DNA from: Gentiana macrophylla
Taxonomy: Eukaryota; Streptophyta; Magnoliopsida; Gentianales; Gentianaceae
Reading direction: 5' to 3'
Assembly: GCA_026214975.1 (NCBI GenBank)
Contig: JAOBSW010000559.1
Location: 35,757-99,756, forward strand
DNA length: 64,000 bases
Positions 1 through 11,578 of this stretch are shown here, piece by piece. The notes below the pieces were generated by a model. The model had not been told where the DNA came from and made no database searches. It was given only the letters and a program-made list of their open reading frames with translations. Position 1 is the stretch's first letter. The number at the start of each line of letters is the position of its first letter. The translations under genes and the position numbers were made by a program.

Positions 1-1362
1 CTAAGAAGATCACACATGACATAGCATTAGACAAAGATGTACAACACACGAGCATTAATAAAATTCATTCCGGCATTCAAAACACAAGACATAGACTAAC
101 GAATCCTTCTTATCATATCAGGAGCAAAAGTAATTAAAATTGTCAATGAAAACAACATAGACCAAGAAGATAGACCTCATGGGATAAATCACTCAACGCT
201 CAATATTTATGAGGTGACTAAACTCTCAAGCTCATTCCATTGAAAATGTCCTACTATATGCTTGTATATCGCCTCATATCAATCACCAAGGCATTGTGCA
301 ACACATAAATCATAAGGTCTTTGGGAAAAGGATGGTAAGTGAGAATAGCCCAAGTAAGAAAAAAAAAACGGTGATAGGTGTAGGAAAAGGTATAAGAGAT
401 GGCAAAACCATTAGAACTAGCAACACATGACTAACAAACTTCAACGTCATACAAGTGCAAGAGGCCCAATGCTTTATTTCCAAACAAAAGAAAATACAAA
501 GGATAATTTCTCTACTTTTGGGAGGATAATGATACAATTCCCTCTTTATTACAAAGCAATAGAAAATAAGATTTAGGAGGTTATTTTTTTAGATTACCTC
601 CTTTATTGATTTTTCTTTTTCATATTTTTTTCATTCATTTTTTTTTTTTGCTTTTTTTTATTATTTCAAACTAAGAAACAAACAAATAGTACCAAAATGG
701 ATTTCCCCCAAATGGATTTCCCCCAAGCTTGATCATTACATACCAAGCACAAGAAATTTGATAGCTACATGCTCCAATTAGTTGTAAGGTTGGGTGAAAG
801 GAATTGGGCTACCTCTTTTTCAGGTTGTTCAGTTTATGATGTAGTGAAGTATGGTAAAGTGAAAGAAAAAAAAAGGTGTAATAAAGATTAAGGCTCAAAA
901 GGTATAAGGTATATAATGTGGTGGAAAGTAGAAACGAATGCCTCAATCATTTCTATGTGTTTGCACATACCAAGGCAACATCAACAAGACTCAACACAAG
1001 TTCTAAAGGAACAAGTCCAAGGAAGAGAAAATACGCACAAATTTAGGGTGAGACTGAAGTGGTCAGTCATGTGGCTGGAACAATATCTCACCGGGTCAAT
1101 TTTGTCTATTCATTCGGACTCTATTGTTTCCTAAAGGAGATAATCGCACTTTTAAACATGATATTCTGAAAAAGATTTTTCACTTCATGTCATGCATTTC
1201 TCTTGTCGGAACAAGCTATATCAATTTTCATGCATTGCAGAGCTCGTCTAAAGTAGCTATGTGTGATCATCAAAACCCCAAAATAAATCGACACAACCGA
1301 CTCGGATCGACAATGACTAAGACTCTACACTGCATGAAAGAAAGACTTGCACAAACGTCGCT
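1..1362 (-). repeat. Duplicate of S 3' non-coding segment (copy of 4129-5496)
   Basis: Nearly identical to 4129-5496 in the same orientation, with scattered single-base changes and short indels. It is the stretch between the internal PPT and the 3' PPT. Its right end stops exactly where plus-strand synthesis from the internal PPT would start: CGTCGCT at 1356-1362 matches 5490-5496, after which copy 2 continues into the C-run of the PPT while copy 1 joins an inverted LTR. No coding potential recognised; small ORFs here are not conserved protein families I know. Confidence 0.85.
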
Positions 1363-1365
1363 AAG

Positions 1366-2611
1366 TGATAAGTTCCTAAAAAGTCGAATAATTCTAGATG
1401 TTTTGGACTCAATTTGGTGTCGTGTGTTGTTATTTAGAGATGTTTTTATCCTTTTGGGCTAGATTATCGCAAGATGTTTGAATAATTGTAGGATGATGCA
1501 AGATCGTAAGAAAAAGGCCCAAAAATGGAGCTAAAGTGGAAGAATTCAAAAAGACCAGCCTCTGTCATACCCAGGGTGTGACAGTTTCCAGAAATATGAT
1601 CCTGGCCAACGAAATGTTCTGATTGGTCGAACATTCACCAACGTGATTTCCTTCAAATTGGCGTTATTTCTGAGGCAAAAGAGGAGCCCACACTACAGGA
1701 GTCCAAGATTGATAGATATTTGATTTTGGAGATTTTCTTGATTAAATTAATTATGGAAACTTATTATATGATGTAATTATCCCCTTTTTATTCTTTTGAA
1801 GTCGTACAAATCATGATACACGCATTTTCATCAGATTTTTTAGTCGACTCTTTTCCTCTTTTCTTCATCATCTTCTCCCATCCCCAAGAACAAGGATTTT
1901 TAGGTTTTAAGAATTCAAGAACGAAGCTTTTTCGAGGTTTGATTATTTTATGCAATACTTTGACGGTTTATTTCTCTCTCTTTTCTCCCTTTCTTCATTT
2001 ATTTATTTTTCTTGTCAAAGTATGTATTCTATGATTGAATCTTGGAATCTTGATATGTTACGAGAGTAAATATTAGTTTCTTGGATTAGGAAAAGCCCGG
2101 CGATGATTATATGGTTTTAAAGATACAATCTTTTCATTGATAAAGGATTTTTGTCATGTTTATGAATTTGATCTTGTATGCTTATTCATGTAATTTTCCG
2201 GAAATAATATCTCGAAGGAGTGAATGACTGTAGGATTGCATGAGAAACTCCATTCAATTAATTGATGATGTAAAAGTATTAATTAATCGATAACCTAGAA
2301 ACCAAGATCGAATCTTTTGGATTTCTTGAATGAAAATTAGGTTAAACCTAAAGTGGCCCTTTAATTATGGTAATTCAATGGACCTAATTTTATTCATCAT
2401 TGTAGGAAATCGAATGTTGGATAAAACTAGGTACAATCACGATAATAGTTCGAAAGAATGTTTACGTGTAATATTTGATAATTGGTCTTCATAAATGGAA
2501 GATTCATATTGATAGAAAGATTGTTGAAATTCTATGTAAACAACGCCGTGGTGGATCCGAAATCCAAGAAATGCCTCTAAACCTTGAATCCTATTACCTA
2601 AATCTTGAAGT
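1366..2611 (+). repeat. Inverted extra LTR of element S, U5 end truncated
   Basis: Starts TGATAAGTTCC, the same LTR start found in reverse complement at 4065 and 8448, so this LTR reads opposite to the rest of S. It is preceded by AG (1364-1365), the two bases that separate GGGGG from TG at the real 3' PPT. Homology to the left LTR stops at about 2611, roughly 220 bp short of the U5 end. Its U3 half looks more like the left LTR and its distal half more like the right LTR, so it appears mosaic. Confidence 0.8.
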
Positions 2612-2619
2612 AGAAAACT

Positions 2620-4065
2620 TGATGTCTGATTTTCAATAGATAATCACTAAATCCTACCGCAAGCGCACGGCTTATCGAGTAGTACTTAGGATGTCGATCC
2701 CACAGGGACTTGTAGTCAATTACCAAACAATTCCCGATTTATATTAGCTAGACAAATCAAAATCTTGGAGGTTTTTATCTAAAAGTCCTAAAATTTAAGA
2801 AAATAAAGAAAGTACAACTATGAGCCAAGAACTTCAAGATTTAGGTAAAGATCCAATTTAAAAGTATTTCTAGGATTTCGGAGTCACCACGGAATTACTA
2901 TATGACTTACCAACAATATTTCCCCCAAGATACGAATTTTACACTTATAAAGACAATTATCAAATTTTATCACAAAAATATTCTTTCGAATTATTTTCGT
3001 GATTGTACCTAGACTCAAACTACACCCGGTTTCCCACGATGAAGAATGAATTTAGATCCCTTAAAGAACCATAATTTCATGCCATCTAGGTTTTTACCAA
3101 ATTTTCATTCTAATAAAACCCTAGATTCAATTCTTGTCTCCTAAAGTATCAATTAAGTAGTACTTTTTCGGTCACTAATTAATCGAATAATTTCTCTACA
3201 TAGAATTGCGATTATTCACCCTCTCAGGCTATTAATTTCAACAATAGAACAAGAATAGCACACAAGAATCAATTTATAAGAATCAAATTCATAAAACAAG
3301 GGAAAGATTGGGTTTTTACATCATATATTCATATCCGGTTTCTCCTAATCCTAGAAACCGATATCTACTCAATGCTCCATATCAATATTCCAAGATTCAA
3401 TCATAAAATTCATACTTTGACAGGGAAAATAAATAAATAGAAGAAAGAGAAAAGAGAGAGAAAGAAACCACAAAGTATTGCATAAATAATCAAACCTCGA
3501 AAAAGCTTTGTTCTTGAATTTCTTGAACCTAAAATCCTTGTTCTTGGGGATGGGAGAAGATGATGAAGAAAAGAGGAAAAGAGTCGACTAAAAAATCTGA
3601 TGAAAATGCGTGTATCATGATTTGTACGACTTCAAAAGAATAAAAAGGGGATAATTACATCATATAATAAGTTTCCATAATTAATTTAATCAAGAAAATC
3701 TCCAAAATCAAATATCTATCAATCTTGGACTCTTGTAGTGTGTGGGCTCCTCTTTTGCATCAGAAATAACGCCAATTTGAAGGAAATCACGTTGGTGAAT
3801 GTTCACCAATCGTAACATTTCGTTGCCAGATCGATTTTTGAAACCTGTCACACACCCTGGGTATGACAGAGGCTGGTCTTTTTGAATTCTTCCACTTTAG
3901 CTCCATTTTTGGGCCTTTTTCTTCTGATCTTGCATCATCCTACAATTATTCAAACATGCGCAGTAATCTAGCCCAAAAAGGATAAAAACATCTCTAAATA
4001 ACAACACACGACACCAAATTGAGTCCAAAACATCTAGAATTATTCGACTTTTTAGGAACTTATCA
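2620..4065 (-). repeat. Left (3') LTR of element S
   Basis: About 1.45 kb. In sense direction it starts TGATAAG at 4065 directly after a PPT and ends near 2620 (TGATGTCTG on the plus strand). Its U5 part contains GCAAGCGCACGG and GTCGATCCCACAGGG, phrases common near the LTR ends of Athila-type plant elements. The bases AGAAAACT at 2612-2619 resemble the spacer between PBS and LTR seen at 7297-7302 and in W at 20825-20830, so this LTR seems to have a PPT on one side and a PBS-type spacer on the other. Confidence 0.75.
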
Positions 4066-4103
4066 CTCCCCCAAGCTTAAGACTTTGCTTGTCCCCAAGC
4101 AAA
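4066..4103 (-). promoter_or_regulatory. 3' polypurine tract and upstream hairpin of S
   Basis: Sense strand reads a purine tract ending GGGGG (4072-4068), then AG, then the LTR start. About 11 nt upstream is a perfect hairpin: TTTGCTTG (sense) at 4103-4096, loop GGGA, CAAGCAAA at 4091-4084. The PPT primes plus-strand DNA synthesis in LTR retroelements. The role of the hairpin is inferred only from its recurrence in the other families. Confidence 0.8.
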
Positions 4104-5494
4104 CAAAAAGACTCAAGACGAGACGGACTAAGAAGATCACACATGACATAGCATTAGACAAAGATGTACAACACACGAGCATTAATAAAATTCATTCCGG
4201 CATTCAAAACACAAGACATAGACTAACAAATCCTTCTTATCATATCAGGAGCAAAAGTAACGAAAATTGTCAATGGAAAACAACATAGACCAAGAAGATA
4301 GACCCTCACGGGATAAATCACTCAACGCTCAATATTTATGAGGTGACTAAACTCTCAAGCTCATTCCATTGAAAATGTCCTACTATATGCTTGTATATCG
4401 TCTCATATCAATCACCAAGGCATTGTGCAACACATAAATCATAAGGTCTTTGGGAAAAAGGATGGTAAGTGAGAATAGCCCATGTAGAAGAAAAAAAAAC
4501 GGTGATAGGTGTAGGAAAAGGTATAAGAGATGGCAAAAACCATTAGAACTAGCAACACATGACTAACAAACTTCAACGTCATACAAGTGCAAGAGGGCCC
4601 AATGCTTTATTTCCAAACAAAAGAAAATACAAAGGATAATTTCTCTACTTTTGGGAGGATAATGATACAATTCCCTCTTTATTACAAAGCAATAGAAAAT
4701 AAGATTTAGGAGGTTATTTTTTTAGATTACCTCATTTATTGATTTTTCTTTTTCATATTTTTTTCATTCATTTTTTTTTTTTTGCTTTTTTTTATTATTT
4801 CAAACTAAGAAACAAACAAATAGTACCAAAATGGATTTCCCCCAAATGGATTTCCCCCAAGCTTGATCATTACATACTAAGCACAAGAAATTTGATAGCC
4901 ACATGCTCCAATTAGTTGTAAGGTTGGGTGAAAGGAATTGGGCTACCTCTTTTTCAGGTTGTTCAGTGTATGATGTAGTGAAGTATGGTAAAGTGAAAGA
5001 AAAAAAAAGGTGCAATAAAGATTAAGGCTCAAAAGGTATAAGGTATATAATGTGGTGGAAAGTAGAAACGGATGCCTCAATCATTTCTATGTGTTTGCAC
5101 ATACCAAGGCAACATCAACAAGACTCAACACAAGTTCTAAAGGAACAAGTCCAAGGAAGAGAAAATACGCACAAATTTAGGGTGAGACTGAAGTGGTCAG
5201 TCATGTGGCTGGAACAATATCTCACCGGGTCAATTTTGTCTATTCATTCGGACTCTATTGTTTCCTAAAGGAGATAATCGCACTTTTAAACATGATATTC
5301 TGAAAAAGATTTTTCACTTCATGTCATGCATTTCTCTTGTCGGAACAAGCTATATCAATTTTCATGCATTGCAGAGCTCGTCTAAAGTAGCTATGTGTGA
5401 TCATCAAAACCCTCAAAATAAATCGACACAACTGACTCGACTGACAATGACTAAGACTCTACACTGCATGAAATAAAGACTTGCACAAACGTCG
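4104..5494. other. Non-coding 3' region of S between the two PPTs
   Basis: AT-rich and not recognisably coding. It holds an A/T homopolymer-rich stretch near 4700-4800 and is duplicated almost exactly at 1-1362. I see no domain and no strong promoter. In X, Y, Z and W the equivalent interval is also 0.8-1.4 kb and non-coding. Confidence 0.6.
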
Positions 5495-5529
5495 CTCCCC
5501 CACACTTAAAGGTTGCATTGTCCTCAATG
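5495..5529 (-). promoter_or_regulatory. Internal (second) PPT and hairpin of S
   Basis: Sense strand: hairpin CATTG-AGGA-CAATG (5529-5516), then a purine-rich tract ending GGGGG (5501-5497), then AGCGACG. This mirrors the 3' PPT module at 4066-4103. The same hairpin and tract occur in W (16934-16964) and X (46976-47006). Central PPTs are known in some retroelements and in lentiviruses; that this one is functional is inferred from the junction at 1362-1364. Confidence 0.65.
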
Positions 5530-6247
5530 TAATTAAATTAAATCATGGGAGGGTAGAAAAAGAAAACTCACAAGATGCAATGGGCGGCCACCTTGTGTGC
5601 ATATCATAACGCTCCGAACATCGTAGTCCCGAAGAATCTTCTTCTAACCCTGTGGAGTTGGAGAGTGAAGAATTGAGTGTTACCGGAGCACCGGCAAAGT
5701 CACCAGGATTATGTGGTGGTCCTTTCCTTGGTGGCAAAGTCACCGGGATTTTCTTTTTTTTTTTTTAAATTTTTTTTTAGAAAAACAGTCTCCATCACAC
5801 CATGGGTGTGACAAGGGCTGTTTTTTCGATTTTTTTTTTCCAATCTCACACTCATTGTCCTTAACCACATCATAGGTATTATTTCCATCCTTCAAGACTT
5901 TTTTTTCTTTTTTTCCTCCGCATGCCACCTTTAAATACCACTCGTGCACATCTTTCTCTCTGCAAAACAGACACAAAAACAAAACAAACCAAGACCAAAT
6001 GACCGTGAAGGCAACTCTCTTCCTTTATTTATTCATTAAACAAGAAAAAAGAATAAAAAAAATACATTCTGAATTTATAGTCTTCAGTTGGACTATCTCT
6101 AAGCATCATTTTCAAGGAGGACTAAACCAAATAAGGGCATCCCTCTGCATTTTTCTCCACATATCAAGGATATTAACAAGGATTTTCAGATATAGCATTA
6201 GGAGTCTATAATAATGTCTTCTCAAAAAGTGATTAATCATTTTAGCA
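5530..6247. other. Non-coding spacer of S with T-rich runs and one palindrome copy
   Basis: Contains poly-T/poly-A runs near 5750-5780 and 5835-5920. At 5793-5813 there is a relative of the LTR palindrome (CATCACACC ... GGTGTGACA). No coding sequence recognised. Confidence 0.55.
5793..5813. promoter_or_regulatory. S-family palindrome, internal copy
   Basis: An inverted repeat whose arms (TCACACC / GGTGTGA) and right flank (AGGGCTG) match the palindromes in the three S LTRs at 1562-1584, 3845-3869 and 8230-8252. S therefore carries one palindrome in each LTR and one inside, like the other families here but with an unrelated sequence. Confidence 0.5.
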
Positions 6248-7188
6248 TTAAAGAAAGAAGTGCCTCCTAAGAGAATCATGGACTACTAGAGGTGACACAT
6301 CAATATATTCGACATGCTTAACATGCTCAAGTTCAACATCATTATACAATGAAGGGGGATTATCATTATCAAATGCATTTAAATCAGACGCAATAAAGTT
6401 ACCTCCCTTTTCATCTTCTTCTTCGTTCATCAATGTTGAATCCGGGATTATTGCACCATTATCTTGTGAAGATGGTTCAAATTTCCATGTGGCTCCACTC
6501 TTGTTAATTCGGAGGCCTAAACACTCAGCAATCTTCGAGAAATCATCACCGAAAACATTTAGATCAAGACATTGTGGGATTTCATAAGGATCATAGTTTT
6601 CATCCCCACAACTTTCAAGGTCGGCCTCTTGCTCTTGAATCTCCATCATTTGCTTTTCCCTTTCAACCTCTTCAAATACATGGAGATTACATGCAACTAG
6701 TTCTCCCAAGGTCGGTTCCCTTTTCTCTGGAGCTGGACACAATAGGTGTGCCATTTCTCTAGAAAATTTCTCACTACTCTCTATTGAATTCTCTAACAAA
6801 ATCTCAATGTTAGACTTGGTTTTCGAGTGAGGCGTGCTTCTTGGTGCCAATTATACTGATCCTGACCCCATGAAGAATAGGGATGGTTACTCCACTCACC
6901 ATTGTATGATGGTGCATTGAGATTGTGATTATAATGATATTGATCCTCATAACTTGCACCATATCCAACATTGTTACTCCACTGGTGATATGAATAACCT
7001 ACATTGCACTGAGCATCATAATGGTTGTCACCACAATATGAACATCTCACTTTAAATTGGTTAAGCCCATATCCATACATCCTCTCATCGGTTGGTGTCA
7101 CTTGAGCATTAAATCTTGAGAAAAGTGAATCCATGAAAGCTTGGCACTTCAAATTTCTGCACAAGAAAAGAAAAAAAATCAAAAGCAA
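6248..7188 (-). pseudogene. gag-derived ORF of S with a zinc-knuckle-like motif
   Basis: Two overlapping open frames. The first (7188-6793) contains a likely start MDSLFSRFNAQ (about 7134), a Cys-rich motif C-X2-C-X3-H-X4-C (RCSYCGDNHYDAQC), and a Tyr/Asn-rich stretch. The second (6850-6248, 200 residues) is acidic, with ETPTLGE-type gag linker sequence and a C-terminal region rich in Asp/Glu. They probably form one reading frame broken by an indel near 6840. A small ORF at the same place with a similar start (MDEFLNQYHALNNNN) is found in Z. Likely a remnant of the C-terminal part of gag. I infer nucleic-acid binding from the Cys/His motif only. Confidence 0.55.
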
Positions 7189-7280
7189 AAAGGTCTCACC
7201 GTAGCAAGGTGCAGCTTGCTATGGTGAGAAAAAAATCTAGTCTAACAAAATCAAGAACGGGTTCGATGTTGACACCGAAG

Positions 7281-7298
7281 TCCCCGGCAACGGCGCCA
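7281..7298 (-). promoter_or_regulatory. Primer-binding site of S (tRNA-Asp)
   Basis: Plus strand reads TCCCCGGCAACGGCGCCA, identical to the 3' end of plant tRNA-Asp(GTC) including CCA, so the minus strand is its exact complement. This is the PBS type used by Athila-lineage elements. Confidence 0.92.
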
Positions 7299-7303
7299 GA
7301 AAA

Positions 7304-8448
7304 ATATGAATCTTCCATTTATGAAGACCAATTATCAAATATTACACGTAAACATTCTTTCGAACTATTATCGTGATTGTACCTAGTTTTATCCAAAGAT
7401 TCGGTTTCTACAATGATGAATAAAATTAGGTCCATTGAATTACCATAATTAAAGGGTCACTTTAGGTTTAACCTAATTTTCATTCAAGAAATCCCTAAAG
7501 ATTCGATCTTGGTTTCTAGGTTATCGATTAATTAATACTTTTTCTGTCATCAATTAATCGAATGGAGTTTCTCATGCAATCCTACAGTCATTCACTCCTT
7601 CGAGATATTATTTCCGGAAAATTACATGAATAAGCATACAAGATCAAATTCATAAACATGACAAAAATCCTTTATCAATGAAAAGATTGTATCTTTAAAA
7701 CCATATAATCATCGCTGGCTTTTCCTAATCCAAGAAACTAATATTTACTCGTGTAACATATCAAGATTCCAAGATTCAATCATAGAATACATACTTTGAC
7801 AAGAAAAATAAATAAATGAAGAACGGGAGAAAAGAGAGAGAAATAAACCGTCAAAGTATTGCATAAAATAATCAAACCTCGAAAAAGCTTCGTTCTTGAA
7901 TTCTTAAAACCTAAAAATCCTTGTTCTTGGGGATGGGAGATGATGATGATGAAGAGAGGAAAAATTCGACTAAAATCTGATGTTGGAGGCGTGTATCCTG
8001 ATTTGTACGACTTCAAAAGAATAAAAATGGGATAATTACATCATATAATAAGTTTCCATAATTAATTTAATCAAGAAAATCTCCAAAATCAAATATCTAT
8101 CAATCTTGGACTCTTGTAGTGTGTGGGCTCCTCTTTTGCATCAGAAATAACGCCAATTTGAAGGAAATCACGTTGGTGAATGTTCGACCAATCAGAACAT
8201 TTCGTTGGCCAGGATCAGATTTCTGGAAACTGTCACACCCTGGGTATGACAGAGGCTGGTCTTTTTGAATTCTTCCACTTTAGCTCCATTTTTGGGCCTT
8301 TTTCTTCTGATCTTGCATCATCCTACAATTATTCAAACATGCGCAGTAATCTAGCCAAAAAAGGATAAAAACATCTCTAAATAACAACACACGACACCAA
8401 ATTGAGTCCAAAACATCTAGAATTATTCGACTTTTTAGGAACTTATCA
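7304..8448 (-). repeat. Right (5') LTR of element S, U5 truncated
   Basis: About 1.15 kb, starting in sense direction TGATAAGTTCC at 8448. Relative to the left LTR it lacks about 320 bp of U5, including the GTCGATCCCACAGGG phrase; the PBS is followed after only a few bases by sequence from the middle of the LTR. Either a deletion has removed the U5 end or the two LTRs come from different copies. A palindrome (TGTCACACCC / GGGTATGACA) lies at 8230-8252. Confidence 0.75.
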
Positions 8449-9265
8449 GCACCAATGTGTCATATGATAAATCTTTTGTGATAGTGCATCCAAGAAAAGA
8501 TTGAAGTTATAGAGACCCCACAATCATTACTTACCAATGTGCACACTCGCTCATCTTGCCTTCAGATTTAGGTAAACAATATGAACCTTAATTGGGCCGG
8601 GCAGACCTGGGGACCGAGTATTACTCTTAGGTCCTCGTTTGTTTTATTACTCTTTTTCCTCTTCTCTGTTCTTTCTTTTTTTCTTCTTTTTTTAAAATAG
8701 CCGTGCATTTTACGCTCTATCGGCTATGCTCACTCTTTTTTCGCTCTCACTCACAAGCCTGTTTTGTCCCGGTTTACCTTGTTTGGCATGCTAGTTGCTA
8801 CCCTCCTCTTACAACAATGGGTTAAAGTATATCCACCGATAAATATCGATTCCCGGTCTAGGATAACTCTTTGTCTGATCTAAATACTTCTCATTCAGAT
8901 TGCATGCTCAAAGATTGAATGCAAATGGCACAATAACAATTAATAAGTCACTACTTCATGCTATAAGACACATGCTCATTCTTGCAGACTAAATTGAATA
9001 ATGCTTCATTTATATCACATACTAAAGAATCGAGTCATACCTGCTTTGAAAAGGGTGGTTCATAACAGAATGTACGATTAATATGTCACTACTTCAAAAG
9101 TGGACATGACTCTTACCTAAGCGTTGTGAAACAAGGACAAAATTAATTGGCTCAATTTTCTCACTTAGAATGGATCAAAAGTCTACGTGGTGAAAAATGC
9201 ATCAAAGAGAATTAAGATAGCAAAAACTTGGAATATAGTGTTAAAAAGCTAAGTGACGTTCCTAC
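8449..9265 (-). other. 3' non-coding part of element W (left of Z)
   Basis: Lies between S and Z. It joins, across the Z insertion, to the W internal PPT at 16934: the plus strand reads GACGTTCCTAC before Z and CCTACCCCCACTTA after it. By analogy with X, Y and Z this is the non-coding interval between W's internal PPT and its 3' LTR, which is outside the window or displaced by S. No coding sequence seen; there is a T-rich run near 8650-8700. Confidence 0.6.
9261..9265. repeat. Target-site duplication of Z, left copy (CCTAC)
   Basis: CCTAC directly precedes TGATGAGC at 9266 and is repeated at 16930-16934 directly after the other LTR end. Five bases is usual for Ty3/gypsy integrases. Confidence 0.93.
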
Positions 9266-11539
9266 TGATGAGCTAAAATTTACCCCTTCAAAAATACAAT
9301 TTATAAAAGACTCGCAACCGTGGGTAAACTAACTCTCTAACCAGCAGAGTACCGGGTCGATTGTTAGAATAGCTACAGGAGTACGAGGTCGATCCCAAGA
9401 GAAATGTGGTTGTGAGTACCAAAGTGAACGTGTTTCTTAGTCTAGGCGATCAAAGTTGTTGGTTTGTTTATACTAAAGATAGAAAAGAAATAAAATTAAA
9501 CTACTTGGTTTTAAAAGACATAGCCGAACCATGATCAAAATAGTTAATTTCAACCCCACGGATAGACAAAACTAGAAGTGTGCATTATAACAAATGAAAT
9601 CTCACATTCAATCTCACGGGTGCGTACTCCTAGTTCTGATGCTAAAATCTGAACAACTCTCCTTCAACATCCTATGTGAGGTTAACTAATTCTCCCTTTA
9701 GAAAACCGATTAATCTAACATGATTAAGTGTTTGTGAGACGCTCCGCTTTCGCGTAAAAACCTCGTTAAGGAAACAAGTCCGAAATTACTCGGTCGACGT
9801 TATTACCCCGATACTCACCAATGTACTACACCGAACATCTTAACGAGAATGTGTCAAAGCAAAGAAACCAAGCTTTACCTAATCCATGGTCTCGCCCGAA
9901 AGACTCCGTGAAACAACTTGTCATCGTTGGCTCAAGAACCACCCGGCACTTCATAGTTCAACCCCGGGGTCTAACACTAAATTACACTAATCTAAACTAC
10001 CACATTCAAGTTATTACGTTGATAATAATACATCGATGAGCGCGGGCCTGAATTCACGACCTAAAACCCGGTATGTTTTACCTCCCGATCTTAGAACCCT
10101 TTTCACACACCACTCTCTTTGAACAACTCTCAAGAGTGATGTGTGTGATTTTTTTGACCTAGGTTGTCAATCTAGCCCAAATCCGTTATAACAAGTTCTA
10201 AGACGTGCAATATGTGAGATATAACAATAAAAAGCACTACACACTCCCTATTTCATTTTCCAAGGGTTGATTTCACCAAATTTTACATGATTCGACTATA
10301 ATAAGTTTAGCTACTCATATATATATGTAGATATATAGATTTTACAAGTAATCAGACTCTGTCGAAATGTCATGGATTAAACGGCGGGAAGTTTTACATA
10401 ATAGCCTTCTGTCAATGCCAGAATTCTATTAAAACCAAATTAAAACCTTAATCCAATCATTTGCCAGATTCTCGATACTTATATATATATGTATATATAT
10501 ATATCTATATAACAAAATGAAAGAAAACAAGAAAGAACGAACGAAAAACGGAAACTATATTATAACGATAATTATTCGAAATTATAACGAAATTACAACT
10601 ATATATATATATATATATATATATAGGCCCCAAAATGAAAGAAAATGAAGGGAAAAGATGAAGAAGAGATGGGGAAGAAGCGGGCGCCAAAGTTGGCCAA
10701 GAAAGGGCAAAGATCACTCGCTAATGCCCTCATATATATAGGCAAATTGATCAAGGCCGGACGATCTCGAAAGGAACCGGACCGGTCCGTGTCATCATTT
10801 CAAATCATTACTCGCATGTGCAAGCATGTGCACGGTTATAATATATATAATTATATATTAAACTTCTAAAATTCATATCTTGAGTTGTAGACCTCCAAAA
10901 ATCATGATTTAAACGTCATTAGAAAGCTCTCGGAAAACTCTACAACTTTCATGAAGGACACTTCTTCAGAAAACGCCTTTTTGATGGGCCATTCCCATTA
11001 CGTGTCGTTTTCGGGATTTTCACTGATACGAATCGATTAGCCACTTGACCACCATTTGAGTTGTAGAAGTCCGATTGACTCGATTCAAAATGCGTTGTAA
11101 ATATTATTTGAAGATCTATAACTTTCATTAAGGCCACTTCTTCAGAAAATGTCGTTTTGAAGGGCCATTTGTTCGTCGAAGATATAAATCGTTAGTGGTA
11201 CCACTAACCACTGATCCACTTGACCACTTAGCACACTCTTTTATCCCTAAAAACACTCTTTTAGGCCTCAAAACGTGTCGTTATTCGAGATTTTGGTCAA
11301 CCTATAATTCTCGCAATAAACCACCAAAATACCAAAACGAACCGACATTTACACTCCGGTCACTAAACCGGTACAAAAACTAATAAAAACACATAAAAAC
11401 ACGATATTTTACATAATAGTTACTACTTATATATTTTTATGAAACTTAGGAATTAAAGACTCGAAATGATACAAAAGAGCTCAAAATGATATCGAACGGG
11501 TGAAAAGTTATAAAATAATCGTGAATTTTTCCGTTATCA
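9266..11539 (-). repeat. 3' LTR of element Z
   Basis: 2274 bp. Starts on the plus strand TGATGAGCTAAAATTTACC and ends CCGTTATCA. Contains TATATATA-type sequence near 10732-10740 in the sense promoter position, and the Z palindrome pair at 10758-10789 just upstream of it. A second AT run sits near 10600-10624. Confidence 0.93.
10758..10789. promoter_or_regulatory. Z palindrome pair in left LTR (CGG-N6-CCG)
   Basis: CGGACCGGTCCG at 10778-10789 is a perfect 12-bp palindrome. A damaged partner (CGGACGATCTCG) sits at 10758-10769, start-to-start 20 bp. In the right LTR the pair is at 16143 and 16165, spaced 22 bp. In sense orientation the pair lies just upstream of a TATATATA sequence. Confidence 0.75.
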
Positions 11540-11578
11540 CAACCCCCCACTTAGCTTTTGGTCGTCCCTCGAACAAAA
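11540..11578 (-). promoter_or_regulatory. 3' PPT and hairpin of Z
   Basis: Sense strand: imperfect hairpin with arms TTTTGTTCGA and TCGACCAAAA type around a GGGA-like loop (11578-11556), then AAGCTAAGTGGGGGGTTG, then LTR start TGATAACGG. Same plan as in S, X and Y. Confidence 0.8.

Larger units (their letters stand above)
1..8448 (-). mobile_element. Element S: rearranged non-autonomous Athila-type LTR retrotransposon
   Basis: Minus-strand element. The intact part runs from the right LTR (7304-8448) through a perfect tRNA-Asp PBS (7281-7298), a short gag-derived ORF, an internal PPT (5495-5529) and a 3' PPT (4066-4103) to the left LTR (2620-4065). To the left are an inverted third LTR (1366-2611) and a second copy of the non-coding segment between the two PPTs (1-1362). 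There is no protease, reverse transcriptase or integrase. The right end abuts W at 8448/8449. The left end is outside the window, so no TSD can be checked. The Athila assignment rests on the tRNA-Asp PBS, the LTR size and the shared non-coding modules. Confidence 0.8.

Noticed and set aside
916..1134. A 72-residue frame present twice (916-1134 and 5050-5268)
   Set aside because: Identical because the non-coding segment is duplicated, not because the protein is conserved; no counterpart in X, Y, Z or W and no domain.
7281..7298. tRNA-Asp gene pieces at 7281, 14546 and 20807
   Set aside because: Only the last 18 bases of the tRNA are present, next to LTR ends; they are primer-binding sites.
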